Notes: a model not told the origin generated them from the letters alone. A stretch of 64,000 nucleotides of DNA from Thermochromatium tepidum ATCC 43061 (GCF_009664085.1 NZ_CP039268.1:288501-352500), one strand, 5' to 3'; positions 51,010-62,988 are shown, numbered from the stretch's first letter. A program made the numbers and translations.

Positions 51010-51792
51010 TTATGGCGCACTGTGTCCCGACTCGATCGCCTCCAGCACACCGTCCCAGAAACGGATACGCGCGCACAGGGCCTCTTCGGCGGCGGTCTCG
51101 GCCTCCTCGATCCGTGCTGGATCATCGCCGCACAGGGTCTCGAGCAGGCGCAGTGCGAGCGGACCGTGGAAGTCCTCGTCGAGGTGGATATGACGCCTGA
51201 GATAGGCATAGAAGATCGGCGCCTGGTCCTCGGTGATCGCCATCTGGTCGAGGAAACGGCGGAACATGGTCGGGATCAGGGTCTCGCGTCCCAGGGCCAG
51301 CGCGGCAGCGACCAGATGCGGCCTGTCCTCGCGGATGAAGCAAAAGGTGGTCTCGCTGAAATAGCGTGCCGGCAGCGGGACCAGGTGAGAGTAGAGCGCC
51401 CGGTCGAGTCCCTGTTCGGCGACGAGCCCAAGAAAACGCCTGGGGGAGGCGCTGTCGGCCCCGACCTCGTCCATGGCCCGGCAATAGAGCTCGAAATGGC
51501 TCGCGTACAGCACCTCGCCCGAGCCGAGCGGGACAGCGTCTGATTCCTCTTCTTGGACCAGCTGGTTGATGAAATAACGCAGACTCGGGTCCGAGGTCGG
51601 CTGCCAGGGCACGGCGACCGGGGCGATTGCACCTTGCAGATACTTGATCAGCGACATGAAGTCCCAGACCGAGAAGACATGGTGCTGCATGAAGATCCGT
51701 AGATCCTCGCTGCGACGAATGGCGCCATAGATGGGGTGTCCTGCGAGTTGAGCCTGCAGGGGATTGAGATGATCGAGATTGAGCGCTGCCAT
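51010..51792 (-). CDS. DUF3050 family protein
   Basis: The 260-residue protein has the DUF3050 pattern: LAGHPIYGAIRRSEDLRIFM, QHHVFSVWDFMSLIKYLQG near residue 37 and a late HIHLDEDFHGPLALRLL near residue 212. These histidine and acidic residues resemble the metal or heme-oxygenase-like fold of TENA/HO relatives. Function is unknown. It lies 80 bases upstream of the DsrC-type gene on the same strand, and the two may be co-transcribed. Confidence 0.85.
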   Translation of the reverse strand: MAALNLDHLNPLQAQLAGHPIYGAIRRSEDLRIFMQHHVFSVWDFMSLIKYLQGAIAPVAVPWQPTSDPSLRYFINQLVQEEESDAVPLGSGEVLYASHFELYCRAMDEVGADSASPRRFLGLVAEQGLDRALYSHLVPLPARYFSETTFCFIREDRPHLVAAALALGRETLIPTMFRRFLDQMAITEDQAPIFYAYLRRHIHLDEDFHGPLALRLLETLCGDDPARIEEAETAAEEALCARIRFWDGVLEAIESGHSAP

Positions 51793-51910
51793 GGGGTCGA
51801 GTCCTCGCCGAGCCGATCGCCAATGAATATTTTATTGGATGCTGAAGCGCGGTGGTCTCCAGGTCAAGCGCACTGAGTGCGGTCGATTGTTCATGCCAGG
51901 TGGGGGCGTA

Positions 51911-52465
51911 TCAATGCTTTGAACGCGTTGGCAAGACCACCCGGTATTCGCCTGGCTTTAGACCCTCAAGCCGCCAATCACCGATGGCCACCCGCACCAG
52001 GCGCAGCGTTGGCAGGCCCACGGCGGCGGTCATGCGCCGTACCTGACGGTTGCGCCCCTCATGGATGGCGATCTCGATCCAGGCGGTCGGGATGTGGCGA
52101 CGGAAGCGGATCGGCGGGTCGCGCGGCCAGAGATCGGGTTCGGGGAGCGACCGGACCCGGGCCGGTCGGGTCGGGCCGTCGTTCAGGATCACGCCGCGTC
52201 TCAGCCGTTCGAGCTGATCCTCACTCGGCTGACCCTCGATCTGGACCCAATAGGTCTTCCAGGACTTATGGCGCGGATGGCTGAGACGATGCTGGAGTCG
52301 GCCATCGTCGGTCAGGATGAGCAGCCCCTCGCTGTCCTTGTCGAGCCGACCGGCCGCATAGACGCCGCGTAGCGGGATGAAGTCGCGCAGGGTCGTAGCC
52401 GTCCCAAGCGGGTCGCGACTGAACTGACTGAGCACACCATAGGGTTTGTTGAAGAGTACCAGCAT
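51911..52465 (-). CDS. 23S rRNA pseudouridine synthase, RluE-type
   Basis: The 184-residue protein starts [15 protein letters not shown] and has the catalytic aspartate in [21 protein letters not shown] near residue 42. KTYWVQIEG and the C-terminal [10 protein letters not shown] follow. Absence of the N-terminal S4 domain and small size match RluE (U2457 of 23S rRNA) in the RsuA/RluBEF family. ATG 52465 gives the usual start. A second ATG 15 bases upstream is possible. Confidence 0.9.
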   Translation of the reverse strand: MLVLFNKPYGVLSQFSRDPLGTATTLRDFIPLRGVYAAGRLDKDSEGLLILTDDGRLQHRLSHPRHKSWKTYWVQIEGQPSEDQLERLRRGVILNDGPTRPARVRSLPEPDLWPRDPPIRFRRHIPTAWIEIAIHEGRNRQVRRMTAAVGLPTLRLVRVAIGDWRLEGLKPGEYRVVLPTRSKH

Positions 52466-52517
52466 GGAATGGATCGGCACAGTGCGGTCGAGGATCTGTT
52501 ACAGCCCCGGGCGCCGT

Positions 52518-53114
52518 CTAGGCGAGGGACTGGACGTCGTGTCGATAGCGGGCCCAGTCGAAGCTCGGACCAGGGTCGGTCTTGCGTCCGGGCGCGATGT
52601 CGGCATGACCGACGATCCGGTCGAGGGTGATGGCCGGATAACGCTGCTGGATCCGCCGGGTACAGACGGCGAGCCGGGCGTATTGGGACTCAGTGAAGGG
52701 GGTCTCATCGGTCCCTTCGAGCTCGATCCCGATCGAATAATCGTTGCAACGCGCGCGCCCCTGGAAACTGGAGACCCCGGCATGCCAGGCACGGCACTCA
52801 TAAGGGACATATTGGATCAGCCGGCCATCGCGCCGGATCAGGAGATGCGCCGAGACGCGCACCGTGGCGATGGGTGCGAAATAAGGATGCGCATTCGGGT
52901 CGAGCCGGTTGTGAAAGAGCGCATCGATCCAGTCGCCGCCGAACTCGCCTGGCGGTAGACTGATGGCATGGATCACCAGCAGGTCGATCACCGTCCCAGG
53001 TGGCCGCCGATCCTGATTCGGCGAGGGGCGGCGCTCGGCCTCCGCCAGCCAACCCTCGGCATCGAGGTCGGGGGCGGATCCAGATCCTGACTTGATTTCG
53101 ATCTTCTCATCCAT
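52518..53114 (-). CDS. ampD: 1,6-anhydro-N-acetylmuramyl-L-alanine amidase AmpD
   Basis: The 198-residue zinc amidase recycles anhydromuropeptides in the cytoplasm. Zinc ligands fall in [19 protein letters not shown] (His51), [11 protein letters not shown] (near residue 90), [14 protein letters not shown] and the late [14 protein letters not shown] (His and Asp/Cys positions). [10 protein letters not shown] is also typical. ATG 53114 is 15 bases from the divergent nadC start, the same ampD/nadC neighbourhood as in many gammaproteobacteria. A longer frame to 53432 overlaps nadC and is not used. Confidence 0.92.
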   Translation of the reverse strand: MDEKIEIKSGSGSAPDLDAEGWLAEAERRPSPNQDRRPPGTVIDLLVIHAISLPPGEFGGDWIDALFHNRLDPNAHPYFAPIATVRVSAHLLIRRDGRLIQYVPYECRAWHAGVSSFQGRARCNDYSIGIELEGTDETPFTESQYARLAVCTRRIQQRYPAITLDRIVGHADIAPGRKTDPGPSFDWARYRHDVQSLA

Positions 53115-53129
53115 CGTCAGTCTTATACC

Positions 53130-54008
53130 ATGTCCCACGTGATATCGCCGTCCCCAGACCGCTTCGATCCAATCCGCGAGCGGCCCGATCCGGATCGGGT
53201 CGAGGTCCAGGCGCGCGCCGCCCTGGACGAGGATGTGGGGGAGGGCGATCTGACCGCCGCGCTCCTGCCCCAGGATTGTTTTGCGCATGCCGAGCTCATC
53301 ACCCGTGAATCGGCGATCCTTTGCGGCACCCCTTGGTTCGAGGCGGTCTTTCGCGTGCTCGATCCGCGGATCCGGATTCAGTGGGACGTCAAAGATGGCG
53401 AACAGGTTGCGCCCGGTGCGCGCCTGTGCCAACTGGAGGGACCGGCGCGCGCCCTACTGACCGGCGAGCGCACCGCGCTCAACTATCTTCAGACCCTCTC
53501 GGGCACCGCGACCCTGACGCATCGCTATGTCGAGGCCGTCGCTGGACTGGATGTCCAGATCTTGGATACCCGCAAGACCATCCCGGGTCTGCGCTGGCCG
53601 CAAAAATATGCCGTGCGCTGCGGTGGTGGTCACAATCATCGTCTCGGTCTGTTCGATGCCATCCTGATCAAGGAAAACCACATCCTGGCCGCAGGTTCCA
53701 TCCCAGCGGCCTTGGCGGCTGCACGCACCCTGTATCCGGGCGTCCCGCTCGAAATCGAGGTCGAGTCGCTGGACGAGCTGAGGATCGCGCTCGATGCCGG
53801 CGCCCCCCGCATCCTGCTCGACAACTTTGGGCTCGCTGAGCTGCGGCGTGCGGTCGCGATCACCGCCCGTCGCGCCCAACTGGAGGCCTCGGGCGGGATC
53901 AGCCTAAAGACCGTCCGTGCCGTGGCCGAGACTGGCGTGGATCAGATCTCGGTCGGGGCCCTGACCAAGGACGTGCGCGCCGTCGATCTCTCGATGCGCC
54001 TGGTCTAA
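53130..54008 (+). CDS. nadC: Nicotinate-nucleotide pyrophosphorylase (quinolinate phosphoribosyltransferase)
   Basis: The 292-residue enzyme turns quinolinate and PRPP into nicotinate mononucleotide in NAD synthesis. An N-terminal [17 protein letters not shown] is followed by [40 protein letters not shown] (the catalytic arginines and lysine, near residue 150), [16 protein letters not shown] and [20 protein letters not shown]. All are family signatures. It is transcribed away from ampD with only 15 bases between start codons. Confidence 0.95.
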   Translation: MSHVISPSPDRFDPIRERPDPDRVEVQARAALDEDVGEGDLTAALLPQDCFAHAELITRESAILCGTPWFEAVFRVLDPRIRIQWDVKDGEQVAPGARLCQLEGPARALLTGERTALNYLQTLSGTATLTHRYVEAVAGLDVQILDTRKTIPGLRWPQKYAVRCGGGHNHRLGLFDAILIKENHILAAGSIPAALAAARTLYPGVPLEIEVESLDELRIALDAGAPRILLDNFGLAELRRAVAITARRAQLEASGGISLKTVRAVAETGVDQISVGALTKDVRAVDLSMRLV

Positions 54009-54107
54009 GCGAGGCGCAATCGGAATCCGGTGCAAGTGCGGCTTCGAGCATCGAGCATGGCGTCCTTGAGAATTGCTCGGGCGGTTTCAAGGGGACTGAC
54101 TCGACTG

Positions 54108-55040
54108 TCAGACGTCCAGGTGGGCGCGTGGATCGAAAGGGAGCTGTTCGGCCATGCGCCGATAGAGCTCGCGGGCGGCCTCGGTCTCGGCAGGGGGGGT
54201 CAGGATCTCCAGCTCGACGATCTCGTCGCCCGGCGGCGTACCTGGCAGACCCCGCCCCTTGAGCCGCAATTTGCGCCCAGTCTGGGAGCCGGGGGGGATC
54301 TTGAGTTTGACCGGGCCATCCAGGGTCGGAACCTGGACGGTGGCCCCGAGCGCCGCCTCCCAGGGCGTGACCGGCAGACGGAGCTGGATATCGCGCCCAT
54401 CGGGGACGAAGAGTCGATGCGGGTTGAACTCGATCTCCAGATAGAGATCCCCAGCCGGACCGCCGTTGCGTCCAGGCTCACCCTGGCCTGCGAGCCGGAT
54501 CTTACCCCCCTGGGTGACGCCAGCCGGGATGCGCACATTGAAGGTTTTGGAGCGAGTTGTCGTCTGGCCACCAGGTCCGATCTCGGGCAGATCGAGCGTG
54601 ATCTGCCGGGTTGCCCCTTGATGTGCATCCTCCAGGTCGATGGCGAGCCGGATGGTCTGATCCTGACCGCGCTGGCGCCTGGTGCCAGACGCCTCGGAAC
54701 GAAAGGCGCGACCAAAGATACTAGAAAAGAATTCGCTGTAGTCGCCGGACGTGCCGCCGGTTTTGAACTCGAAGTCTTGCCAGGCGCCAGCACCGGGCGG
54801 CGGGCGGAATTCTTCGCCGGCGCGCCAGCCGCTGCCGAGCGTGTCATAGGTGGCGCGCTTGTCTGGATCCTTCAGAACCTCATAGGCCTCGTTGATCGCC
54901 TTAAAGCGTGCCTCGGCATTGGGTTCCTTGCTGACGTCCGGGTGATATTGGCGCGCCAGCTTGCGATAGGCACGCTTGATTTCTTCCTGCGAGGCGGTGC
55001 GCGATACGCCAAGGGTCTTGTAGTAATCCTTGTATTGCAT
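54108..55040 (-). CDS. cbpA: DnaJ-class curved-DNA-binding co-chaperone CbpA
   Basis: The 310-residue protein has an N-terminal J domain (residues 5-70) with the HPD tripeptide (RQYHPDVSKEP), a Gly/Phe-rich linker and two C-terminal substrate domains. There is no zinc-finger, which is the CbpA rather than the DnaJ type. It starts MQYKDYYKTLGVSR. The usual downstream modulator cbpM is absent. It works with DnaK under stress. Confidence 0.93.
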   Translation of the reverse strand: MQYKDYYKTLGVSRTASQEEIKRAYRKLARQYHPDVSKEPNAEARFKAINEAYEVLKDPDKRATYDTLGSGWRAGEEFRPPPGAGAWQDFEFKTGGTSGDYSEFFSSIFGRAFRSEASGTRRQRGQDQTIRLAIDLEDAHQGATRQITLDLPEIGPGGQTTTRSKTFNVRIPAGVTQGGKIRLAGQGEPGRNGGPAGDLYLEIEFNPHRLFVPDGRDIQLRLPVTPWEAALGATVQVPTLDGPVKLKIPPGSQTGRKLRLKGRGLPGTPPGDEIVELEILTPPAETEAARELYRRMAEQLPFDPRAHLDV

Positions 55041-55099
55041 CGAGGGGTCTCAACGGAAGGCGGTGCGAATCGGGTTTGATCTTCGATCATTAGGGGCGA

Positions 55100-55704
55100 G
55101 CCTTGATTGTTGACATCCTCCCACGCCTAAAGCCGGGGGATTCCTAAGGCGCTCATCCCGGCATCGAGCCCGGATGGGTCGCTTCGGTGGGTTCCTGCTG
55201 CTGGCGGCATGACTGCACCTGCCCGCGCCTTGCGCAGGCATGTCTCATGACGTTCTTCACCGTACCCAGCACGTCCCGGCTGTTGCGATAGCGCAGCCAG
55301 CCCAGTTTGGGCAGGGAGATGCGGCTGTTCACTTGATCGAGCTCGATCTGTTTCGGGTCGGGATAGCGGAAGCTGTCGTGCCGACCCTTCTTCTTGAAGC
55401 GCGGGAAGTCGGCCCGTTTGGCGAAGAAGTTCGCATAGGCCCGCTCCAGATCCTCAATCGTCTGTTGCAACGGATGCACGGGCGCATCGGCCAGCCAGGC
55501 TGTCTCTGGGCTATTGCGCCACTCGGTGAGCCACTTGCACAGCCCGGCGTAGCCGAGCCTCTTTGCGCCTTGTTCGTCGTGTTCCATCTGCAACGCGAGC
55601 GCCTTGTCGTAGACAAATCGGCACGAGCCAGTAAAACGGCGCATCTGCCGTTCCTGTTGCCCGTCTGGCGGCAATTCGTACTCGAAGGCTTGAAGGCGTT
55701 GCAT
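55100..55704 (-). pseudogene. Internally deleted TnpB element (third copy)
   Basis: From ATG 55704 the frame gives a normal TnpB N-terminus (RLQAFEYELPPDGQQERQMR, FVYDKALALQ, NFFAKRADFPRFKKKGRHDS, ISLPKLGWLRYR). It jumps after about 150 residues to a tail of the type CRQQQEPTEATHPGSM. The whole RuvC core and zinc ribbon are missing. The right end at 55100-55152 keeps the well-known hairpin GGAATCCCCCGGCTTTAGGC and GTGGGAGGATGTCAA. It belongs to another TnpB subfamily than the first two copies, and its nuclease must be dead. Confidence 0.8.
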
Positions 55705-55847
55705 ATCGCGCTACTGGAAAAGGCGCCCTGTGGTCGCCGTCTTACTTCGCCTCATCCTGTGGTGGTGCCCCGATCTCCATCGTGCGTCAGTACATCAAAC
55801 AGCAGCAGACACCACACTGAACCCCAAGGACGGCTATGCCGTCCGCC

Positions 55848-56768
55848 CTATCCATCCCCGTCCTGAAGGCCGAGGCTTGTCGTGCACCGGGTCAGAAAGC
55901 CGTCGATGGCGGCCAGGAAGGACTCAGGGCATTCCTCCTGCGGCAGGTGGCCGGCATCGGCGATGACCCGGAACTCGGCCCCGGCGATGGCCTGGGCCAG
56001 ACGTGCGCTCTCCTCGGGCTTGACGGCCCGGTCATGCGCGCCGGTCAAGACCAGGACTGGACGATTCAGCGATCCAAGGCGGGACTCCAGATCCAAGCGT
56101 CGGGTGGCAAGAAAGAGCTCCATGAACGCCCTATCCCAGGGGCCGAGCATGAAATCCCGTTTGAGCTCAGCGAGCCGCTCGTCGCTCAGCCGATCTTGGC
56201 GGTACCAGAACTTGCGGATCGCCTTCTCATAGAGCCGATCGATCATGAGGCGCATGAGCCGGCTGAAGGCCGGCTTCAGCGTGCGCATCATCGCCCGCAC
56301 AGGCGGCGGAACCTCGCTGGTGGCATAGCCGCTATAGACCATGGCATCGACCAGGATCAGGCCCTGGACGCACTCGGGATGGGCAAGCGCCGTCAGGAGT
56401 GCGATGGTGCCGCCGGTGGAGCTGCCGACCAGGATGGCGCGCTCGAAGCCCAGCGCAGCGATCAGGGCGGCGACCAGCTCGGCCTGGGACTTAGCGCCGT
56501 AGAGCCCAAAACCCGACGCGCCGCGCTTGGGCAGTGGGCGCGAGGTCAGGCCGCACACCGGGCGATCGAAGGCCACCACTGTGGCCCGTTCGGCCAGGGG
56601 GGTCATGATGGCGGACCAAGACTTGAGGCTCAGGAAGCTGCCGTGCAGCAATAGGATCAGGGTTTCACCCGATCCCTGGCGTTTGTAGTGCAACCGGAAA
56701 TCGCCGACCTCGATGAACCGGCTATCCGGATCGGCACGCTGGATCTGGTAGGACTCGAGGGTATCCAT
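55848..56768 (-). CDS. Alpha/beta hydrolase
   Basis: The 306-residue protein has LILLLHGSFLSLKSW (oxyanion hole), nucleophile serine in ILVGSSTGGTIALL near residue 120, a cap-domain region around 160-215 and a late GHLPQEECPESF histidine, forming the triad with an acidic residue before VLTGAHD. It belongs to the large family of esterases/epoxide-hydrolase-like enzymes without clear substrate. ATG 56768 is chosen. Further in-frame upstream sequence overlaps the lipoprotein gene and looks unlike the family. Confidence 0.85.
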   Translation of the reverse strand: MDTLESYQIQRADPDSRFIEVGDFRLHYKRQGSGETLILLLHGSFLSLKSWSAIMTPLAERATVVAFDRPVCGLTSRPLPKRGASGFGLYGAKSQAELVAALIAALGFERAILVGSSTGGTIALLTALAHPECVQGLILVDAMVYSGYATSEVPPPVRAMMRTLKPAFSRLMRLMIDRLYEKAIRKFWYRQDRLSDERLAELKRDFMLGPWDRAFMELFLATRRLDLESRLGSLNRPVLVLTGAHDRAVKPEESARLAQAIAGAEFRVIADAGHLPQEECPESFLAAIDGFLTRCTTSLGLQDGDG

Positions 56769-56905
56769 GGCGCGAGGATCACCATCTTTGAAATAGACAT
56801 AGATGTTGGCGATATTGGCGCGGTGACCCCGGATCGCCTTGTCGTATCGAGGTTTGGAGACGCGCGATGCCCCGGCGACAGGGCATCGCGCGCTGCGTTC
56901 GGGCG

Positions 56906-57400
56906 CTAGCGATAGGCGCGATAGCGCTCGATGCAATTGTTATAGGTGATGTCATAGACTTGCTGGGTATCTTGCAGCGTACCCTGACTGATGGCCGCCC
57001 CCGTAGCCGCACCGGCCAGGGCGCCTGGTCCAGCCAGGTCATGGGTCTTGGGCCGACCCGGAGGGCCGCCGGGCCCAGGGCCACCGGGCCCAGGGCCAGG
57101 AGGCGGACCATGGCGACTGGGTGCCTCGATTTGATTGCCGATCACGGCGCCAGCGATGGTCCCGATGGCCGTGAAGGCGACCTCCTTGTTGACGTTGTCC
57201 TGCTTGGCCTTCTCAGCCGCTTGATATGCCTGTTGCCGGCACAGATTGTCGGTCTCGATCGAGACCCCGCCCCGTCCGCCGATCTGGGCGGGGTAGGTCG
57301 GCATCATGGGTGTGGGCTGCATGCTTGAGCAGCCGGTCAGGATGGACAGCCCCATCGCTGAGGCGATCAGGCGGTGCCCAGATCCAGTCGTGATTGTCAT
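56906..57400 (-). CDS. Glycine-zipper lipoprotein
   Basis: The 164-residue protein has a signal peptide and a lipobox ending at Cys24 (LTGCSSMQ). It has a glycine-zipper-like segment (IGTIAGAVIGN) near residue 80, a Pro/Gly-rich stretch (GPPPGPGPGGPGPGGPPGRP), and a second glycine-rich helix (ALAGAATGAAISQG) near residue 125. Outer-membrane lipoproteins with such zippers resemble Pcp/SlyB-like proteins. The start is set by AGGAG about 10 bases upstream. Function unknown. Confidence 0.75.
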   Translation of the reverse strand: MTITTGSGHRLIASAMGLSILTGCSSMQPTPMMPTYPAQIGGRGGVSIETDNLCRQQAYQAAEKAKQDNVNKEVAFTAIGTIAGAVIGNQIEAPSRHGPPPGPGPGGPGPGGPPGRPKTHDLAGPGALAGAATGAAISQGTLQDTQQVYDITYNNCIERYRAYR

Positions 57401-57545
57401 GCAGAGCTCCTGAAGGTGTTAGTGACCCAGTCGACACAGTCCTCGGGCGAAAAAGGTAGCCGGCCATTGGTTTAGAAGCAAATCGCGACGTCATGGTCGA
57501 AATTCGATACACTACACTGCTTTTCGACGCCCGAGGCGACAGACC

Positions 57546-58802
57546 ATGTTCGAGAAGACCCAACAGATCAGCGATTACGACCCGGAGCTCTGGTCGGCTA
57601 TCCAAGACGAAGAACGTCGACAGGAAGAGCACGTCGAGCTCATCGCCTCTGAGAACTATACCAGCCCGCGCGTCATGCAGGCTCAAGGGAGCGTGCTCAC
57701 CAACAAGTATGCCGAGGGCTACCCGGGCAAACGTTACTACGGCGGCTGTGAGCATGTCGACGTCGCCGAGCAGTTGGCCATCGACCGCGCCAAGCAGCTC
57801 TTCGGCGCCGATTATGCCAATGTCCAGCCGCACTCCGGCTCCCAGGCCAATGCCGCCGTCTATATGGCCCTGTGCGAGCCGGGGGACACCGTGCTTGGCA
57901 TGAGTCTGGCCCACGGTGGACATTTGACGCATGGGGCCAAGCCCAACTTTTCTGGCAAGCTCTACAACGCCGTGCAATATGGCCTGAACCCCGAGACCGG
58001 TGAGATCGATTACGCCGCGGTCGAGCGCCTGGCCCAGGAACACCGCCCGCGCCTGATCGTCGCCGGCTTCTCGGCCTATTCGCGGGTCGTGGATTGGGCG
58101 CGTTTCCGCGCCATTGCCGACGCTGTGGGCGCTTATCTATTGGTCGATATGGCGCATGTGGCCGGTCTGATCGCCGCCGGGCTCTATCCGAGTCCGGTGC
58201 AAATCGCCGACGTCACCACCACGACCACCCACAAGACCTTGCGCGGCCCGCGCGGCGGCCTGATCCTGGCCAAGTCCAACCCCGAGATCGAGAAGAAACT
58301 CAACTCGCTCGTCTTCCCCGGCACCCAGGGTGGCCCGCTGATGCATGTGATCGCCGCCAAGGCGGTGGCCTTCAAGGAGGCCCTGGAGCCGAGCTTCAAG
58401 ACCTATCAGGCCCAGGTGCTCGCCAACGCCCGCACCATGGCCGATGTCTTTATCGCACGCGGCTACGACGTCGTCTCCGGTGGCACCGACAATCATCTGT
58501 TTTTGGTCAGCTTCATCCGCCAGGGGCTGACCGGAAAGGACGTCGACGCCTGGTTGGGCACGGCCAACATCACAGTCAACAAGAACGCCGTCCCCAACGA
58601 TCCGCAATCGCCCTTCGTCACCAGCGGTATCCGCATCGGTACCCCGGCCATCACCACGCGCGGTTTCGGCACCCCTGAGGCGCGTGATCTGGCGGGCTGG
58701 ATGTGCGATCTGATCGATGCACGCGGCGCACCGGCGGTCATCGAAACCGTCAAGGCCAGGGTACTGGACCTCTGCCGGCGTTTTCCGGTCTACGGCCATT
58801 GA
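57546..58802 (+). CDS. glyA: Serine hydroxymethyltransferase
   Basis: The 418-residue PLP enzyme makes glycine and 5,10-methylene-THF from serine. [15 protein letters not shown] near residue 30, [18 protein letters not shown] near residue 55, [11 protein letters not shown] and the PLP lysine in [15 protein letters not shown] near residue 230 are as in the family. It opens the block glyA-nrdR-ribD-ribE-ribBA-ribH-nusB-thiL on the plus strand. The gap of 129 bases to nrdR may contain a second promoter. Confidence 0.96.
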   Translation: MFEKTQQISDYDPELWSAIQDEERRQEEHVELIASENYTSPRVMQAQGSVLTNKYAEGYPGKRYYGGCEHVDVAEQLAIDRAKQLFGADYANVQPHSGSQANAAVYMALCEPGDTVLGMSLAHGGHLTHGAKPNFSGKLYNAVQYGLNPETGEIDYAAVERLAQEHRPRLIVAGFSAYSRVVDWARFRAIADAVGAYLLVDMAHVAGLIAAGLYPSPVQIADVTTTTTHKTLRGPRGGLILAKSNPEIEKKLNSLVFPGTQGGPLMHVIAAKAVAFKEALEPSFKTYQAQVLANARTMADVFIARGYDVVSGGTDNHLFLVSFIRQGLTGKDVDAWLGTANITVNKNAVPNDPQSPFVTSGIRIGTPAITTRGFGTPEARDLAGWMCDLIDARGAPAVIETVKARVLDLCRRFPVYGH

Positions 58803-58931
58803 CGTCAAACCCTTGATCCATCACTGCCCCAGATCTTGCTGGATGTACAGATGACATCAGGTTCGTTGCCATCGCTTTTGTGTGCCGTCGCTCCAGTTGG
58901 ACGCTGGACGCTGGCGGCTGGAGGCTGATCC

Positions 58932-59447
58932 ATGCGCTGTCCCTTTTGTGGTGCGCAGGATACCAGGGTCGTCGACTCGCGTCTGGCGGGCGAGGGGGAT
59001 CAGGTTCGTCGGCGCCGCAAATGCGACCTCTGCGGTGAGCGCTTCACGACCTATGAGACCGTCGAGCTGAATCTGCCGCGTATCGTCAAGCGTGACGGCA
59101 ACCGTGTCCCCTTTGACGGCGGGAAATTGCGTGCCGGCATGATGCGTGCGCTCGAAAAGCGACCGGTGAGCACCGAGCAGGTGGACCGGGCGCTGGCCCG
59201 TATCCAGCGTTCGCTGATGTCGAGCGGCGAGAGCGAGATCTCAACACAGCGGATCGGCGAACTGGTCATGGACGAGCTGCGTCAGATCGATCAGGTCGCC
59301 TATGTCCGTTTTGCCTCAGTCTATCGACATTTCGAGGACGTGGCGGCCTTCCGCGAGGAGATCGAGCGTCTGGAGCGTCAGCCCGCACCCGAATTCAGCC
59401 GCCGACAGATCGATCTGCTCGACGATCTGGAGCCGGACAACGGATGA
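58932..59447 (+). CDS. nrdR: Transcriptional repressor NrdR
   Basis: The 171-residue repressor of ribonucleotide reductase genes has an N-terminal zinc ribbon (MRCPFCG...[14 protein letters not shown]) and an ATP-cone domain starting [19 protein letters not shown]. Length and order match the family. It overlaps the ribD start by 4 bases. NrdR senses ATP/dATP. Confidence 0.95.
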   Translation: MRCPFCGAQDTRVVDSRLAGEGDQVRRRRKCDLCGERFTTYETVELNLPRIVKRDGNRVPFDGGKLRAGMMRALEKRPVSTEQVDRALARIQRSLMSSGESEISTQRIGELVMDELRQIDQVAYVRFASVYRHFEDVAAFREEIERLERQPAPEFSRRQIDLLDDLEPDNG

Positions 59448-60577
59448 CCGGCTTGGACCTTGAGTGTTGCGACCCGCTCTATATGGCGCATGCCATCCGG
59501 CTGGCCGAGCGCGGACGCTATACCACAGATCCCAATCCGTGTGTCGGCTGTGTGCTGGTGCGCGATGGGCGAGTCGTCGGCGAGGGCTGGCATCATCGCG
59601 CCGGTGAGCCGCATGCTGAATCCCTGGCCCTGAGACAGGCCGGTGAGGAGGCCCGCGGTGCCACGGTCTATGTGACCCTGGAGCCGTGCTCGCATCAGGG
59701 GCGCACGCCACCCTGTGCCGATGCCCTGATCGGTGCCGGTGTGGCACGGGTCGTCTGCGCCATGATCGATCCCAATCCGCGGGTCTCCGGTCGCGGCATC
59801 GAACGCCTGCGTCAGGCCGGGATCGTAGTCGAGCTCGGTTGTCTGGAGGCCGAGGCACGGGCGCTCAATCCAGGCTTCATCAAACGCCATGAACAGGGGC
59901 GGCCCTATGTGCGCTGCAAGCTGGGTGCCAGTCTCGATGGCCGCACTGCCCTGGCCACGGGTGAGAGCCAATGGATCACATCCGAGGCCGCACGGCGTGA
60001 CGTGCAGCGCTGGCGCGCGCGCAGCTCGGCCATCGTTACCGGGGTGGGGACGGTGCTGGGTGATGATCCGCGTCTGAATGTGCGTCTGACCGCCGCCGAG
60101 TTGCCTGGCATGGACCCGGAGGCACCGGTGCGTCAACCCTGGCGCGTGGTGGTCGACAGCTACTGGCGCACGCCGCCGGGGGCGCGTCTGCTCGGTCTGC
60201 CGGGGCGCACCCTGATTGCCGGTATCGGCCCTATCAACGAGACCGCAACTGCGCTCGAGGCGGCTGGGGCGGAGCTGATCCGTCTGCCGGAGCATAATGG
60301 TCGGGTCGATCTGGTAGCCCTGATGACCGAGTTGGCACGGCGCGAGGTCAATGAGGTCCTGCTGGAGGCCGGCGCGACCCTGGCGGGGGCGGCGGTGCGT
60401 GCCGGGCTGATCGATGAGATCCTGCTCTATCAGGCCCCCTGTCTCCTGGGGCAGGCCGCCAGGGGGCTGTTCGATCTGCCGGGGATCAATACCCTGGCCG
60501 ATCGTATCGACCTGGAAATCCTGGAGGTTCGGCACATCGGCGTGGATCTGCGGATTCGGGCGCGTCCAAAGCTGTGA
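59444..60577 (+). CDS. ribD: Riboflavin biosynthesis protein RibD
   Basis: The 377-residue bifunctional protein has an N-terminal deaminase with the zinc motif [20 protein letters not shown]...[12 protein letters not shown] and a C-terminal reductase domain ([23 protein letters not shown]). It catalyses the second and third steps from GTP to lumazine. It starts inside the end of nrdR. All catalytic motifs are intact. Confidence 0.95.
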   Translation: MTGLDLECCDPLYMAHAIRLAERGRYTTDPNPCVGCVLVRDGRVVGEGWHHRAGEPHAESLALRQAGEEARGATVYVTLEPCSHQGRTPPCADALIGAGVARVVCAMIDPNPRVSGRGIERLRQAGIVVELGCLEAEARALNPGFIKRHEQGRPYVRCKLGASLDGRTALATGESQWITSEAARRDVQRWRARSSAIVTGVGTVLGDDPRLNVRLTAAELPGMDPEAPVRQPWRVVVDSYWRTPPGARLLGLPGRTLIAGIGPINETATALEAAGAELIRLPEHNGRVDLVALMTELARREVNEVLLEAGATLAGAAVRAGLIDEILLYQAPCLLGQAARGLFDLPGINTLADRIDLEILEVRHIGVDLRIRARPKL

Positions 60578-60653
60578 CGCCTATGGGCCGTGGTCGCCCC
60601 TACTGAGGCCGCTCCAAGCCAGAACCCATAATTAAGCGAAGACCCAACCATCC

Positions 60654-61313
60654 ATGTTCACAGGTATCATCCAAGCGGTGGGTATGATTCAACGTCTGGA
60701 GCCGTACGGTGGCGACGCGCGGCTCGACCTCGATACCGGCAAACTGCCGCTCGACGGCGTCGCCCTGGGCGACAGCATCGCCGTCAACGGGGTCTGCCTG
60801 ACCGCCGTGGCCCTGACCGAGCGTGGCTTTGCGGCCGACGTCTCGCGCGAGACCCTGACCCTGACCACGCTCGGCACGCTCAAGCCCGGCGCCCGGGTCA
60901 ATCTCGAAAGGGCCCTGACCCTGGCCACACCGCTCGGCGGGCATCTGGTCAGCGGACACGTCGATGGGGTTGGAACGGTCGTGGCGTGCCAAGAAGACGC
61001 GCGTTCCTGGCGGCTGCGCATCCAGGCCCCGGACGCCCTGGCGCGCTATATCGCCCCCAAGGGCTCGATCTGCGTCGATGGCACCAGCCTGACCGTCAAT
61101 CGGGTCGAGGGCGCGGTGTTCGAGCTCAATATCGTGCCCCATACCCTCCAGGAGACCATCATCGGCGACTATCGTCCAGGCACCCGGGTCAACCTGGAGG
61201 TGGATCTGATCGCCCGCTATCTGGAGCGTCTGCTGCTCGGCGATCGGGCCGCCACCCCCGGGGTCTCGGGGCTGACGCTGGACTTTCTGGCCGAGCATGG
61301 CTTTGTCAAGTGA
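60654..61313 (+). CDS. ribE: Riboflavin synthase, alpha subunit
   Basis: The 219-residue enzyme makes riboflavin from two lumazine molecules. It starts MFTGIIQAVGMIQRLE and contains two similar halves, each with a substrate site: SIAVNGVCLTAV and GSICVDGTSLTVN, with SGHVDGVG between. Start and length match the family. The gene is named ribC or ribE in different species. It is followed 47 bases later by ribBA. Confidence 0.95.
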   Translation: MFTGIIQAVGMIQRLEPYGGDARLDLDTGKLPLDGVALGDSIAVNGVCLTAVALTERGFAADVSRETLTLTTLGTLKPGARVNLERALTLATPLGGHLVSGHVDGVGTVVACQEDARSWRLRIQAPDALARYIAPKGSICVDGTSLTVNRVEGAVFELNIVPHTLQETIIGDYRPGTRVNLEVDLIARYLERLLLGDRAATPGVSGLTLDFLAEHGFVK

Positions 61314-61360
61314 CCTCGCCTCCGACCCGACCCTACAAACCACTGCATGAACCAAGACCT

Positions 61361-62491
<1,131 letters not shown>

Positions 62492-62517
62492 GGTTGTAGC
62501 GATTTTCGGAATAGACG

Positions 62518-62988
62518 ATGAGTATCAAAACGATCGAGGGCGCCCTGAGCGCCGACCAGGCCCGCTTCTGTCTGGTGGTCTCGCGCTGGAATAGCTTCGT
62601 GGTCGAGAGTCTGGAGCGGGGCGCGATCGATGCGCTCCTGCGGCATGGCGCGAGCGCCTCGGATCTGACCATCGTGCGCGTACCGGGTGCCTTTGAGATG
62701 CCGGTCGCCATCGAGCGGATCGCGGCCAAGGGCAGCTATGATGCCATCATCGCGCTCGGTGCCGTCATCCGCGGTGGCACGCCACACTTTGACTATGTCG
62801 CCGGCGAGTGCGTCAAGGGCCTAGCCCAGGTAAGCCTCAAATACGGCCTGCCGGTCGCCTTCGGGGTATTGACCGTCGATACGATTGAGCAGGCCATCGA
62901 ACGGGCTGGCACCAAGGCTGGCAACAAGGGCGCCGAGGCGGCCCTGTCCGCCTTGGAGATGGTAAATCTGCTGAGACAGATCAATTGA
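62518..62988 (+). CDS. ribH: 6,7-dimethyl-8-ribityllumazine synthase
   Basis: The 156-residue enzyme condenses the RibD and RibB products to lumazine. [31 protein letters not shown] near residue 60, [20 protein letters not shown] near residue 82 with the catalytic histidine, and [17 protein letters not shown] are the family motifs. It lies 26 bases after ribB and one base before nusB. Confidence 0.96.
   Translation: MSIKTIEGALSADQARFCLVVSRWNSFVVESLERGAIDALLRHGASASDLTIVRVPGAFEMPVAIERIAAKGSYDAIIALGAVIRGGTPHFDYVAGECVKGLAQVSLKYGLPVAFGVLTVDTIEQAIERAGTKAGNKGAEAALSALEMVNLLRQIN

Noticed and set aside
60986..61360. N-terminal extension of RibB into the ribE gene
   Set aside because: It lies fully in another frame of ribE, and the known protein starts at [11 protein letters not shown].
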